Assembly (NCBI RefSeq): GCF_963675165.1
Contig: NC_087380.1
Span: forward strand, 4,207,803-4,271,802
Origin: Halichondria panicea
Taxonomy: Eukaryota; Porifera; Demospongiae; Suberitida; Halichondriidae
Reading direction: 5' to 3'
DNA: 64,000 nucleotides
The notes under the pieces were generated by a model. It was not told the DNA's origin, did not search any database, and was given only the letters and a program-made list of their open reading frames with translations. The position numbers and the translations under genes were made by a program. This document shows, one piece after another, positions 23,001 to 31,938 of this stretch (within the stretch, counting starts at the first letter, position 1; each line of letters begins with the position of its first letter).

Positions 23001-26000
23001 TTTTGAGGATTGACCCAAAATTGAGTGCCTCGAAAATTGGTTTACATCCGGTTGAAACCTCTCTACTGTAGGGGTGTGGTCATTTGAACCACTATCCTCG
23101 AAATGTTTAGTTTGGGCAATCCTCAAAAATAACCCGCTATACGGTAGTATTTCCACCAGAATAAATGTTCATTTCATCATCACAGTTCCACACACACCCT
23201 CACACACAGTAATATTCTGACGAATGTGACTCGCTGCCACTTCAGTTTCCCGAGCAGCAAAACTGAAGATGCTAAACTGAAAGTGTTTGAAGAGATGTAC
23301 GAGTGCGTCTTCAACATTCAGGTCCCAATAGAGCTTCTGTGAGTTGATACACATACCGTATTGTTTAACACCAGAACGGAATACTTCGGTTCATGCAATA
23401 CAGTTTTGTTTGTATTCCACTATGTCCCAGTCTATTGCAATTTATATTAGGCTTGCCACGTATACTACGTAATTCTGTGGGTTGTTTGTGTAGGAAGTGC
23501 TATAATCGTGAAGACATTGCTCTCCTAAAGGAGCTCAACTCAATTGGTGCCGTAAGTTGCAACATGCGCGTGCACTCATAATAAAAAATATTCACCTGTA
23601 TTTAGTAACATTACACTTTGTTCTATCACCTATCACTCTGTTTTACTTTCCTCTGTGTAAGGGGGAAAGTCCGATTTAACATACAATACCCCAGAGTCCA
23701 TACTCATTTCGGTCTATTCTTACTTATACATGTACATCTGTGCATTTGCCCCACCTACATGTAGCTTGGTGACAAGTGGCTAGGGGTGCTGCGTGAGTAC
23801 CAGGCCATGCTGCATGAGTCCATTCAGAGCTACTCCCAATACATCGGGGAAATGGAGAACCTCGGAGGTGGGTGTGGTCTGTAGGTACTCAAACCGTTTT
23901 GATCGCTAGCTGAGGATCACCTTGTAATTGTCATTGCTTATCAGGTACTCCCATTGTGTTACGTACTATCAGCTGTTAGAAATATTCTTGGTTTTGAGTG
24001 AGTTCGAGCCATGCTTATGAGTTCTATGGTGTCTCACTTTAGTCTCCAGTGTATGTGTTACATACTTTGCTACCACTGCAGAAACGTGTGGATTCAAACG
24101 AAGCACTGTGAAGAGAGACGAAACACTTCAGTTTATTCCCTGTAACCTTCACCTCCAGCGAATGAGGGTCCAGTCTTCCCACGAAGATACTCTAGTCACA
24201 GGTACATGTACATAGTACATTGTATGGGAACACCAACCTTGGCACAGTTTAGCCCATATAATAGATCTACGGTAGCATGGCAGTTTACGTACTACTTTAC
24301 ATCTGAGCATTCAATTTTGTGATACATATTTTTTGTACATGTAGGTGAGAGGACATACAATTTCTGTACGTTTGGCTGCCCTGCTGATCATGGTCGAAGC
24401 TTCAAGAATGGAGGTCTAAGAAAGCTGCTCTCCGAGTGTCGATCAAGGTAAACTACATACATGTGTGGAGTACCCTAAACAGGCTGGTGTATAGTACATG
24501 TACATGTATCATTGTGTATTGTATAACTTAATTTTGTATTATTGGTTACGTTATCATACGAAAATTAAAGCATTGCAAAACTAAAGGTGTAATTGACCAT
24601 TAATTAATTGTCTGTGTTTACGTGCTTGCTTGCTGCCTCCCTTTCCTCCATAGTCCCAGTTTTATCTGCAAGTCGACCGAGGGTAAAGCCTCCTCTATCA
24701 AACAGACTATAGCCAAACTGGCAGAGATACGAACAGCTATCTGCAAGTACAACAGTGCGCTCTACTCTGCCACAGCCGATGCCAAACCCACCGCCATGAA
24801 CGAGGCAGTCACTGCTATCTCTAAACAAGTAAGCACAAGCAAAACAATCCTCTATTTGGTTACACTCTGTTACATGTACAGTATTACAATTATGGTTTGA
24901 AAATGTTGTTTAAAGTTGATAATTAAGGCTCGTAATTGTATAATCACATCATCAAGAGTGTCTTTATCCAATCGTTCACAGATTCAAAATCTCTTCTGGA
25001 TGATGGAGACAAAGATTGTCAAGGAAGCTGTAGAAGGTCTGATCGTTGCCCGGCCAGGCAATGCCCTCTCAACTGCCCCACCCACCTCTAAGGATGCCAA
25101 GAGGATGAGTATGAAGAGACAATCTATTGCAGTGGTGGGAAAGTGTACCTGCGGCAAGTGTTTGAAATGCGTCCCATCTCCCTCCGGTGAGCTCTAGCCT
25201 CGTTCCCAGGCCAATTTTTCACGAACAGATGGTGAAAAATACGGCCTGGTATTGATTGTATCTGGGCGTGGTTAGGAACCAGAATTCCCCTTGATCCTCT
25301 TAGCTTTGTGATAGACTACAAGCTAGGTAGGACCATAGCTATGGTAGGACGGTGTCCAATGCTGCCCTTACCGACAGGAGTGTTATTCTTCAAAATATGC
25401 ATTCTGGCTCCTAACCACACCCAGATACATCAATACCAAGGCCTGCATGTAGTTTGCAATCTAGCATTATTTAGAGACAACTCGGTCTGGGAACGAGACT
25501 AGGTATTGTATAGCCTTATCCCTGGGCTGATTAGGAAGTAACACAGTATCGATTTTTCTGGCGCTATTATTTCCCCATGCATGCATGCTGTCTGTGGGGT
25601 AATGTACATGTTTGGTTTTTTTGGCAAAAAAATGTAATTGTCAATAACTGTATTGTTTGTTATTGATGTGTCCTTTTCCTGCAGACTGGTTGTGGAACGG
25701 AAGCAGAGTTGTGCAGATCAGCTCCAAATGGATGATGGTAAGTACCTCCAATCTGACAACTCTCGGACAATACTAGAGCAGGAAGCTTTCATTTCAGTAG
25801 TGCAACAGCTTGTTATGTATACGTGTAGGGTAACTGGTCGATGCATCGGTAGTATAGCTCCTTTTATTTTGTAAAGGACCCTTGTGTACATGTAACTATA
25901 TAATTATATGAATTTTGACCACCTGCAGTCTGACTCGATCAGCAGTATCCAGAATGACCTGGTCAAAATTGTGGGGCTGGTGGAGTCAGCTACTCTTCTC

Positions 26001-28592
26001 GTCGTAGACCAACGTAAGTAAAAACACGAAATTTTTCACCTCACGAAAATTTCCCACTGTACGGTAGTATGTACATGTACTTGACTATGTACTACCGGGA
26101 TAATTACCGTATATACTAGTTGGGCGGAGCCCGACCGTCCCTGACGGGAGGTTGGGTTTCAAGACTATGTCAGGATTTGTCTTGCTGAATAATTATGTAA
26201 CACGCTGATAAGCAGCTATGAATAATCATTTTATTCTATGAATATTATTATTCTGAAGTGGGTGTTAACCTATTTAATCTCGCTTGAGGTTGCGCAACCG
26301 GACATGACACAGACCACAGTAGAAATGCTGCAATCTGATTGGGCTGCAACGATAGTTGCAGCAAAGACAAATCCTGACATAGGCTTGAAACCCTACCTCC
26401 CGTCAGGGACGGTCGGGCTCCGCCCAACTACGTATATACCACTATGCTCCTGGCACATGCCCATGCACTGAAAAAGATTCTTAGGTAGTTAGGTAGTTGT
26501 GGTTGTATTACAATGTACATACATTTCTTTCTTCCTCAGAGCATTTAGCAGTGGCGTCTGAAATTGGCATTGGTTTAGGAACCTTCAAGCCGAGTGAGTG
26601 TATGAAACAGTCTGTAAAACATTGCATCTGTATTAAAATTGTAGCTTTCTTGTATTAGCTACGTACCCTCACGCATCCTCATACTTGCTATGTTTAACTG
26701 TTTCAGCTTATGTGTGGTCCAATACATTGATTCCTGAGTTCTCAAAACTTAAGCAGACTGTGGAGGGATTGTTCAGAGTGGCCACCACCTCTCTCTCGTT
26801 TGCTCTGGTCCAGGTGAGAGTGCAGTGACCCAATAGTACATGTATAGCCATGATAAAATCCGTATTTGTCTCTCATGAGAAGCTTTAAATTGAATTTGCG
26901 GGCTATACAATTGCCCAGTACCCAGTACCCACTTAGTACACATCTTTCACTGGTGCTGCATGTTCATATAGAGATTCAGATAGTTATAAACTGTTACCAT
27001 GGTATATACTGTATTGCAGCTTGACTCGTACGTCAAAGAATTGAAGGCTTTGAAGTTGAGAAGAGATGTGGTTTTCTCCCAAGCTGTATGTTAACGAGTC
27101 GTGTGTTCAGATTTTATAATGAATGACCCCACCCACAGCTAACCTCTCTTGTGACTTCGTTCTACACCAGCATAAGTCAAAACTTCACTGATCCCTCCTA
27201 CTTGCGTCAGATTAGGAAAATCGGATTTCTCGCTCAATTTGAGAGCTTATTGAGCTCTGCAGGTGATTATCAATACTGTTAGGTTTGTGTTGATGATATC
27301 TGTCTTCATTCAGGTGATGAAAGTGGGATGCTTGAAGATATGTGTGTAGCTGTTGCTGAATTGGCATGCGTCAAGTTTCAGGTGAGCAAAAAATAAAAAT
27401 ATAGTTTCCGCCCGGGATCGAACCGGGGACCTTGTGCGTGTGAAGCACACGTGATAACCACTACACCACGGAAACACATCTGTTAAATCCCAACTTTTTA
27501 TTGGTATTATAATAACTGCATGTACACATTATGCAGCTACTGGACCTCAGGAGTGAAGATGGTGCTATAGATTTTCAAATCAAAGGAACAAGGTATGTAG
27601 TAAGTGCTGTGAATAATAAAATGCACGTACTCTTATCTGCAGAGACTCCTTGGTTGTTCAATTTCTTATTGCTCCGGATCTAATGGCTTTGTTACCAGAC
27701 AAAGCGATACAGTCTGGAGAACTTATATCTGTGGTTCCTGTGCTATTCACACAGGGAGTGAATGAAAAGCAAACATTCGCACATATCAAACACGAGTATG
27801 TTGGTCTGCAAGTACAAGTACGATCGATGTGTTAAATACTATTTTTTTGCCTTTAGTCTCAACTTGACAACTAGTCTTCAGTTACAAGATGAAATAAACA
27901 GTCAATCTCTGGATCACCTTTGTTGCTATGTGAAAAAGTTCTTAGAACTTGTCAAAAATCAACAATGTAAGACTATTCTCAATTTATACTGTTCCCCGGC
28001 CTTTATAGACCTGTTTCAATTGTAGCCTCACAAGCACAACTACGTGCAGTAAGAGTCGAAGATCTATTGAGCCACCTCAAGAAAACCTATTCTACCCATA
28101 AATCTAAGAACATTGAGCTTCTAGTTGCCTTGCATCAGCTGGTGCATTGGGTGAGAGGTGGCAGAATGACCTCCTGCAAAAGCGGCAAGGACAGAACAAG
28201 TATGTCGGTCACACTAGAAGAATGCTGTATGTTGAGGAACAACCATCACTTGCCTGGCTCAGAGTTTGTGAAGACATTATCAACTCTAAGAAGGTACGCT
28301 CATTTGAGTTTTTAAGCTCACAATATATATTAATAGCACCCATGTAATTTTGTTAGCTCTGTTATTATGTACGGTTGTCTAGTGGTTTCAATGCTTTGAA
28401 AGAAGTACAAGTACACTTGACACTCGAATCTAGTTACAATACTGATTCTCTTTTTCTCGTAGTCATGGCACCCGATTGGAAAACTGTCTCAAGAACACCG
28501 GGCACAGGTGCTACCACTTCAATCAGTTGCAGTTGGTCCTACTCCCAAAACTATTGACACCACCACCCTTTACTTGTAGAGACCCAGAATAA
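14003..28592 (+). CDS. INPP4: PH domain-containing inositol polyphosphate 4-phosphatase (INPP4 family)
   Basis: Would hydrolyse PtdIns(3,4)P2 to PtdIns(3)P at membranes, damping PI3K signalling. Thirty phase-consistent exons (first 14003-14120, 14318-14394, 17737-17915, 20314-20453; last 27857-27966, 28026-28293, 28463-28592) give 1107 residues. Residues about 25-122 form a PH domain ([34 protein letters not shown]). A C2-like region follows, then the conserved INPP4 blocks [25 protein letters not shown] and [10 protein letters not shown]. The CX5R catalytic loop is CKSGKDRTS (Cys about 1026), with the C-terminal signature [14 protein letters not shown]. Vertebrate INPP4A/B have CKSAKDRT and no N-terminal PH domain that I recall, so the PH fusion is notable. 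Intron 3 contains a whole gene on the other strand. The start is the first in-frame ATG before the PH domain; an upstream non-coding exon is possible. Confidence 0.93.
15965..16598. mobile_element. Pogo/Tigger-type non-autonomous element
   Basis: The left end CAGTAGACCCTTGCTAATCC and the right end (reverse complement CAGTAGAACTCGCTAATCCG) are inverted, flanked by TA on both sides. CAGTAGA...CTAATCCGGAC ends and TA target duplication are typical of pogo/Tigger-like elements. No transposase frame is present. The interior carries a nested copy of the CGTATAGCG/TTTTCGTGG element family (about 16280-16480). It lies in INPP4 intron 2. Confidence 0.7.
16598..16798. mobile_element. MITE of the CCGTATAGCGGGT family
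   Basis: The left end TAGCGGGTAATTTTCG abuts the pogo-like element. The right end CGAAAATAACCCGCTATACGGTA is its inverse. It has a 0.2-kb AT-rich interior and lies in INPP4 intron 2. Confidence 0.6.
16871..17342. mobile_element. Inverted-repeat element with GAACCTCCAT ends
   Basis: The left end TAGAACCTCCATAAAACGGA is inverted at the right end (GTCGTTAATGGAGGTTCCATC). A related end (GTGGAACCTCAATTAACGAC) appears near 40720 in the thioredoxin gene. Non-coding, in INPP4 intron 2. Confidence 0.55.
18205..19884 (-). CDS. MTHFD2: Mitochondrial methylenetetrahydrofolate dehydrogenase/cyclohydrolase (MTHFD2/FolD family)
   Basis: Bifunctional folate enzyme converting 5,10-methylene-THF to 10-formyl-THF for mitochondrial one-carbon metabolism. 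Six phase-consistent exons: 19884-19843, 19774-19542, 19388-18964, 18832-18701, 18647-18588, 18413-18205, giving 366 residues (human MTHFD2 is about 350). The N terminus is Arg-rich and hydrophobic ([14 protein letters not shown] onward, with a later [10 protein letters not shown]), as in a mitochondrial targeting peptide. Conserved blocks: [17 protein letters not shown] (catalytic Lys region), [26 protein letters not shown], the dinucleotide-site segment [17 protein letters not shown] and [14 protein letters not shown]. The C1-synthase ligase domain of MTHFD1/MTHFD1L is absent. The whole gene lies antisense inside INPP4 intron 3 (17916-20313). A start at 19771 is an alternative. Confidence 0.93.
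20075..20223. mobile_element. 150-bp MITE with 20-bp inverted ends
   Basis: ACTAGTCTGTGGGCCAGACC at 20075 is inverted at 20204-20223 (GGTCTGGCCCCCAGACTAGC) with one mismatch. It lies just upstream of INPP4 exon 4 and upstream of the MTHFD2 start. Confidence 0.65.
21772..22504. mobile_element. 733-bp non-autonomous element, CCGTATAACTGG inverted ends, TA duplication
   Basis: The first 23 bases (TACCGTATAACTGGAAAATT then TGG) are perfectly inverted at 22482-22504, with TA at both borders. This fits a Tc1/mariner-like MITE. The interior includes a copy of the CCTCAAGGCGTAGCCGCACGAGG repeat also seen near 56005. No protein-coding frame. It sits in INPP4 intron 8. A shorter relative is at 56629-56847. 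Confidence 0.75.
22970..23146. mobile_element. 177-bp MITE, CCGTATAGCGGGTTATTTT family
   Basis: The left end (TAGCGGGTTATTTTCGAGG) and the right end (AAAAATAACCCGCTATACGGTA) are inverted. A second, internal inverted pair (CTCGAAAATTGG / ATCCTCGAAATG) is also visible. It lies in INPP4 intron 11, 42 bases after the exon end at 22927. Confidence 0.65.
25194..25502. mobile_element. 0.3-kb foldback element at the start of an INPP4 intron
   Basis: CTAGCCTCGTTCCCAGGCC at the left is inverted at the right (GGTCTGGGAACGAGACTAG). A second inverted pair lies inside (TATCTGGGCGTGGTTAGGA / TCCTAACCACACCCAGATA). The left end begins only 8 bases after the exon boundary at 25186, so it lies directly against the splice donor. 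Confidence 0.7.
26109..26439. mobile_element. 0.33-kb foldback with 66-bp arms
   Basis: Positions 26118-26183 (AGTTGGGCGGAGCCCGACCG onward) pair with 26364-26429 with no gaps and few mismatches. The arms are GC-rich compared with the AT-rich loop. Flanks GTATATAC...GTATATAC extend the symmetry. It lies in INPP4 intron 20. A transcript would form a stable hairpin. Confidence 0.75.
27403..27475 (-). tRNA. tRNA-Val (anticodon CAC)
   Basis: The minus strand reads GTTTCCGTGGTGTAGTGGTT onward. The acceptor stem GTTTCCG/CGGAAAC, anticodon stem TGTGC/GCACA with loop TTCACAC (anticodon CAC) and T arm CCCGG TTCGATC CCGGG are all fully paired, and both internal promoter boxes are intact. A run of T residues follows downstream on the minus strand. 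The discriminator base reads U rather than the A usual for valine tRNAs. It is antisense within INPP4 intron 25. Confidence 0.92.
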
Positions 28593-28761
28593 GATTGTCA
28601 ATTCTTAATCCACTAATAATATTTTTTTATGCAGATTACATGGTGCACATGTACAATGTATCATTCGATCAAGTTGAAACCATGCCAATCAATTATTAGG
28701 AGGGAAATCGTGTTGCTATAATTATAACTATACATAACAAGTGGCAAACTAAAAAATCAAT

Positions 28762-30597
28762 TTATGATATAACACATTTGCTATCATCCTTTTTAGTTAG
28801 GTTATGATCAGGCAAAGTCAGTATTGAGTCCTTGAAGTTTGTTGGCTTTATTTCTGATATTCTGTCGAGCAGTAATCTGAAGCTTTCTACAACGTTTAGT
28901 CCTGTCTTTGCGGAGGTTTCCAATAGTGGACAGTCACATGACTCACAGTATTCCAAAACTTCATCAAAATTAACCTTTCGTGATTCTTCTGGAGTTAAAT
29001 CCTGAATAAAACATGTATACAGTTTGTTCACAGCAATCCATCGTGACTTCAATACAGTGAGATTTGTGCACTGTAGCTATAATTCATGCCTATATGTATT
29101 ACTAGTTGACTATAGTAATTATGGTGTAACCAACCAATGCTGATCGAGGTTGGTCAACAACTGGTTTTATTTACTGCAAAAATAGCAAAACAGTCATTTG
29201 AACATCATGCAGTGGAGACATGCAATCAAGCTTGCTCTTGCAGCCTCAGAATATGTAGTTAGAACTCATATCAGCTCTTCAGAATGTCCTGGTTATACTA
29301 ACAATTATGTAAAACCATGATATCTATATCGCTATACAAAATTATGTTCCTAAAATCTTTCCCTATAATTAGTATATCATAATATTATGTATGCAGTTCC
29401 TTCGATCAGATGCAACCATGCAATTAATATTCTGTATACGTTCTGTATGTAATTATATGCCGCTCTGTGCATGCATATAGCACATGTACCCTATCTACCA
29501 AAACAACAGCTTAGATTGCCCTGTATAAACCTTGACCTTTTACAGCAACCTGTAAACATCATGCCTTCTAACTGCCTGTGGTTACCGATATTCAATGCCT
29601 GACTAAGCTTATGCATAACTTCTGAATCTGATTCACGAGGTTGTTTATTATTCTTAACTAGCTTAGCAAAATGAGTGACTTCACTACGAGTATAATTACT
29701 AAGGCCATTTCTGTAAATAAACATTGCTGACTTGTATACATGTAATTACTTTGTCTTGTGTCAGCAATGACTGAGTGAATGACATATATTAGAGGGAATG
29801 GGAATTACTTACACTCTTATTTGCGATGAAAACCATTGGTACCCGTTCATCTCCATCATTTTCCTGAATTATCTTTGCTCTTAGCTTTTGAACGTCGTAC
29901 CAGCTTTCAGGAGAGTTAATTGCAAACATAGCCAGGAAAGCATCTCCCTTCGCTAGTGATGAGTCTCTGAAGAGCATGAACTCCTCTTGGCCAGCTGTGT
30001 CAATAATCTCCACATCATGCTGATCGAATCCGTACTCAATTTGTGTGATGTAACTCTCCTCTGTCAAAACAAGCATACTTATATAATTAGCACTTGTATT
30101 ATAATGGGGGTAAAGGGGTATAAAAAATAATAATTGATTAAGCATGTATAGCAAATAATTAATTTTACTCACACATCTAAATAATCGCAGGCATGATATG
30201 CGTGCTGCAAAAGGGATGCTATTTCGTGAAAACCTTTTGAACAATAATTACCTGTAGTAAAACACATTGTGACTAAACTCACTCACCTACTGTTGGGTCG
30301 TAATACTGCAAAAAAAGAAAGTTATTATTATTAATATACAAGCATAGCACTTACAAGCTCAGTATGCATGAGGCTTTCTTTTTTGCTGCCAGTATACAAT
30401 AATCTACACCTGCACGGTGGACTCACCTCTGAAAAATGTCCCTGCAAGTATCTCACAGTGAGAGAGCTCTTGCCCACTCCTCCACTGCCCACCACACACA
30501 GGGTCAGCTTCTTCTTACAGCTAGGCTTCAAGGCTGAGTTATTGCCTCCAGTCATTCCAGGGTCAGAAAATGATCTACTTCTTTCATTGTCACTCAT
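28762..30597 (-). CDS. Ras-like small GTPase with CaaX box
   Basis: A signalling GTPase of the Ras branch, 225 residues, likely prenylated and membrane-bound. Exons 30597-30427, 30305-30287 (19 nt), 30060-29813 and 29001-28762 match in phase. Visible G boxes: GSGGVGKSS (G1, about residues 37-45), effector loop YYDPTVEESY (G2), DTAGQEE with the catalytic Gln (G3), NKSD across an exon junction (G4), ETSAKTG (G5). The C terminus CVIS is a CaaX motif ending in Ser, favouring farnesylation. An N-terminal Ser-rich extension of about 30 residues precedes G1. It resembles Ras/Rap-type proteins, but the exact subfamily cannot be fixed by eye. It ends 170 bp from the INPP4 stop (convergent). Confidence 0.9.
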
Positions 30598-30772
30598 GGC
30601 TGTTTTATTGAGCAGCTTTTCATTCTCTTATAACGAGCCCCACCCCACTTTTTAGACCTACCGCAGGCTAGGTCCAGCTGATCCTGCATACGTTGCAAGT
30701 GACCCCCACCTTGTGTTAAAGGCATTCACTACTTCACAGTTAATCATGTCATCGTGGTATCTACATCAACAC

Positions 30773-31603
30773 TTACATCAAGGCTAACAACGTCAACAGA
30801 AATGAATAGGATATTACACTGCCTAAAGCTACAACATCTGAATTTTGGGGTTTTTCAAGTGTTCCTGAGGAAAATTTCTTTCCCCTATCGTGTCCTTCAG
30901 TGCTCTCCAAGAGTTTGGTGGATGTGCTGAAACCATCCACTTTATCAGACATGCTGCCAACAGATTGATCAATGGAGTTTAGGTGTTGCTGAATGGTCTC
31001 CACTGTTTTCACAAGTAAAGGATCGTGTGCTACGTGTTTTAGGGTTTCTTCAATCTGCAGAAGTCGTTTCGATTGCTCAAGATTATGCTGTGTTATTTGC
31101 CTCTTGATGAAAAAGTTTGATCCAAGAAATCCGAAAAATGCTCCCAACAATGATCCAATCCTAGTGTAGTATTTCATCCGCTCAGACTGAGCTCTTTCCT
31201 TCTCGTGGGACTCCTGGATTGCATCACTCAGTGATTCGAAGCTGTCTCTTTCATTTTGTTTGCAGTTTTCCACAGAAGTAGCAACTTTCTGCTCGCTAAA
31301 CAACAGAGACTCTTCTTCATTATTGATAGCCTGCAAAACTGATAAGTCTCTTTTCTGATCTTGATATACATGTGTTTTCCTAACATACAATCCTTTCAAT
31401 TGTTGTTGAACTTCCTCATATTCAATATTGGCTGCTGCTAGTTTTTTTCTCCACTTTTTCAGAGCATTTTTGCAATCCTGAACTTGTTCCTGACATTGAA
31501 GAACTTCTGAATGACCTGTTATACCTTCTCCGGTATCTCTCACGTTGTTTATCAGTCTAGAAATAGATCCAGTAGAATATCGGTATCTAATCAGCTTTGC
31601 CAT
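30773..31603 (-). CDS. CCDC51: CCDC51/MITOK-like mitochondrial coiled-coil membrane protein
   Basis: Single-exon gene, 276 residues. An N-terminal basic stretch (MAKLIRYRYSTGSISRLINN) could be a mitochondrial presequence. A long coiled coil (about residues 35-140) leads into KERAQSERMKYYTRIGSLLG, a membrane segment with FFGFLGSNFF (about 147-165), a second helical stretch, and a C-terminal hydrophobic segment (about 255-276). This two-membrane-segment, coiled-coil layout and the ERxKYxxxIGS motif match CCDC51, reported as the pore subunit of the mitochondrial ATP-sensitive K+ channel. It is shorter than the human protein (about 411). It starts 335 bp from the divergent YTHDC1 start and ends about 175 bp before the Ras-like gene. 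Confidence 0.8.
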   Translation of the reverse strand: MAKLIRYRYSTGSISRLINNVRDTGEGITGHSEVLQCQEQVQDCKNALKKWRKKLAAANIEYEEVQQQLKGLYVRKTHVYQDQKRDLSVLQAINNEEESLLFSEQKVATSVENCKQNERDSFESLSDAIQESHEKERAQSERMKYYTRIGSLLGAFFGFLGSNFFIKRQITQHNLEQSKRLLQIEETLKHVAHDPLLVKTVETIQQHLNSIDQSVGSMSDKVDGFSTSTKLLESTEGHDRGKKFSSGTLEKPQNSDVVALGSVISYSFLLTLLALM

Positions 31604-31938
31604 GTGGAATCAAAGGTCAGCTGTGTGCCTATCCTCGATTCCAGGTAGCATTCTGATATGGGCGTGGCTGAAACTCATGTAAAAATAATGTTATAATTTG
31701 TTCGCTAAAATAATAAAGATCAACCATATTTACGGTCAGGTCATACCATGTGCATGGCCTATGGGAGGTAGGTCACAAGTCTAAAGGAGTTCCGGCTACT
31801 ATTTTATTATTTTATACTGGTGCGCCGTCGGTAGCTAGAGTGTCTAACTCTTTGTTGTTGCTGAACACTACATTCCGTTGCCTTAGGCTTAAAGGAAATC
31901 TCTGAGCTAGGGTCACTCTCTACCGGCTGGAAGTGTAA
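31604..31938. promoter_or_regulatory. Shared region between divergent CCDC51 and YTHDC1 starts
   Basis: Only 335 bp separate the two start codons, so both 5' UTRs and core promoters must lie here. No TATA box is obvious near either start; the stretch contains a GGTGCGCCGTCGG GC-rich patch near 31820. The bidirectional function is inferred from position. Confidence 0.5.

Noticed and set aside
28375-28557. Open frame [10 protein letters not shown]... near the INPP4 3' end
   Set aside because: It lies mostly in the last intron. The real last exon (28463-28592) uses another frame, which gives the conserved [14 protein letters not shown] ending and fits the phase.
29491-29724. 77-codon minus-strand frame in the Ras-like gene
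   Set aside because: It lies within the intron between exons 29813 and 29001, without splice sites or homology.
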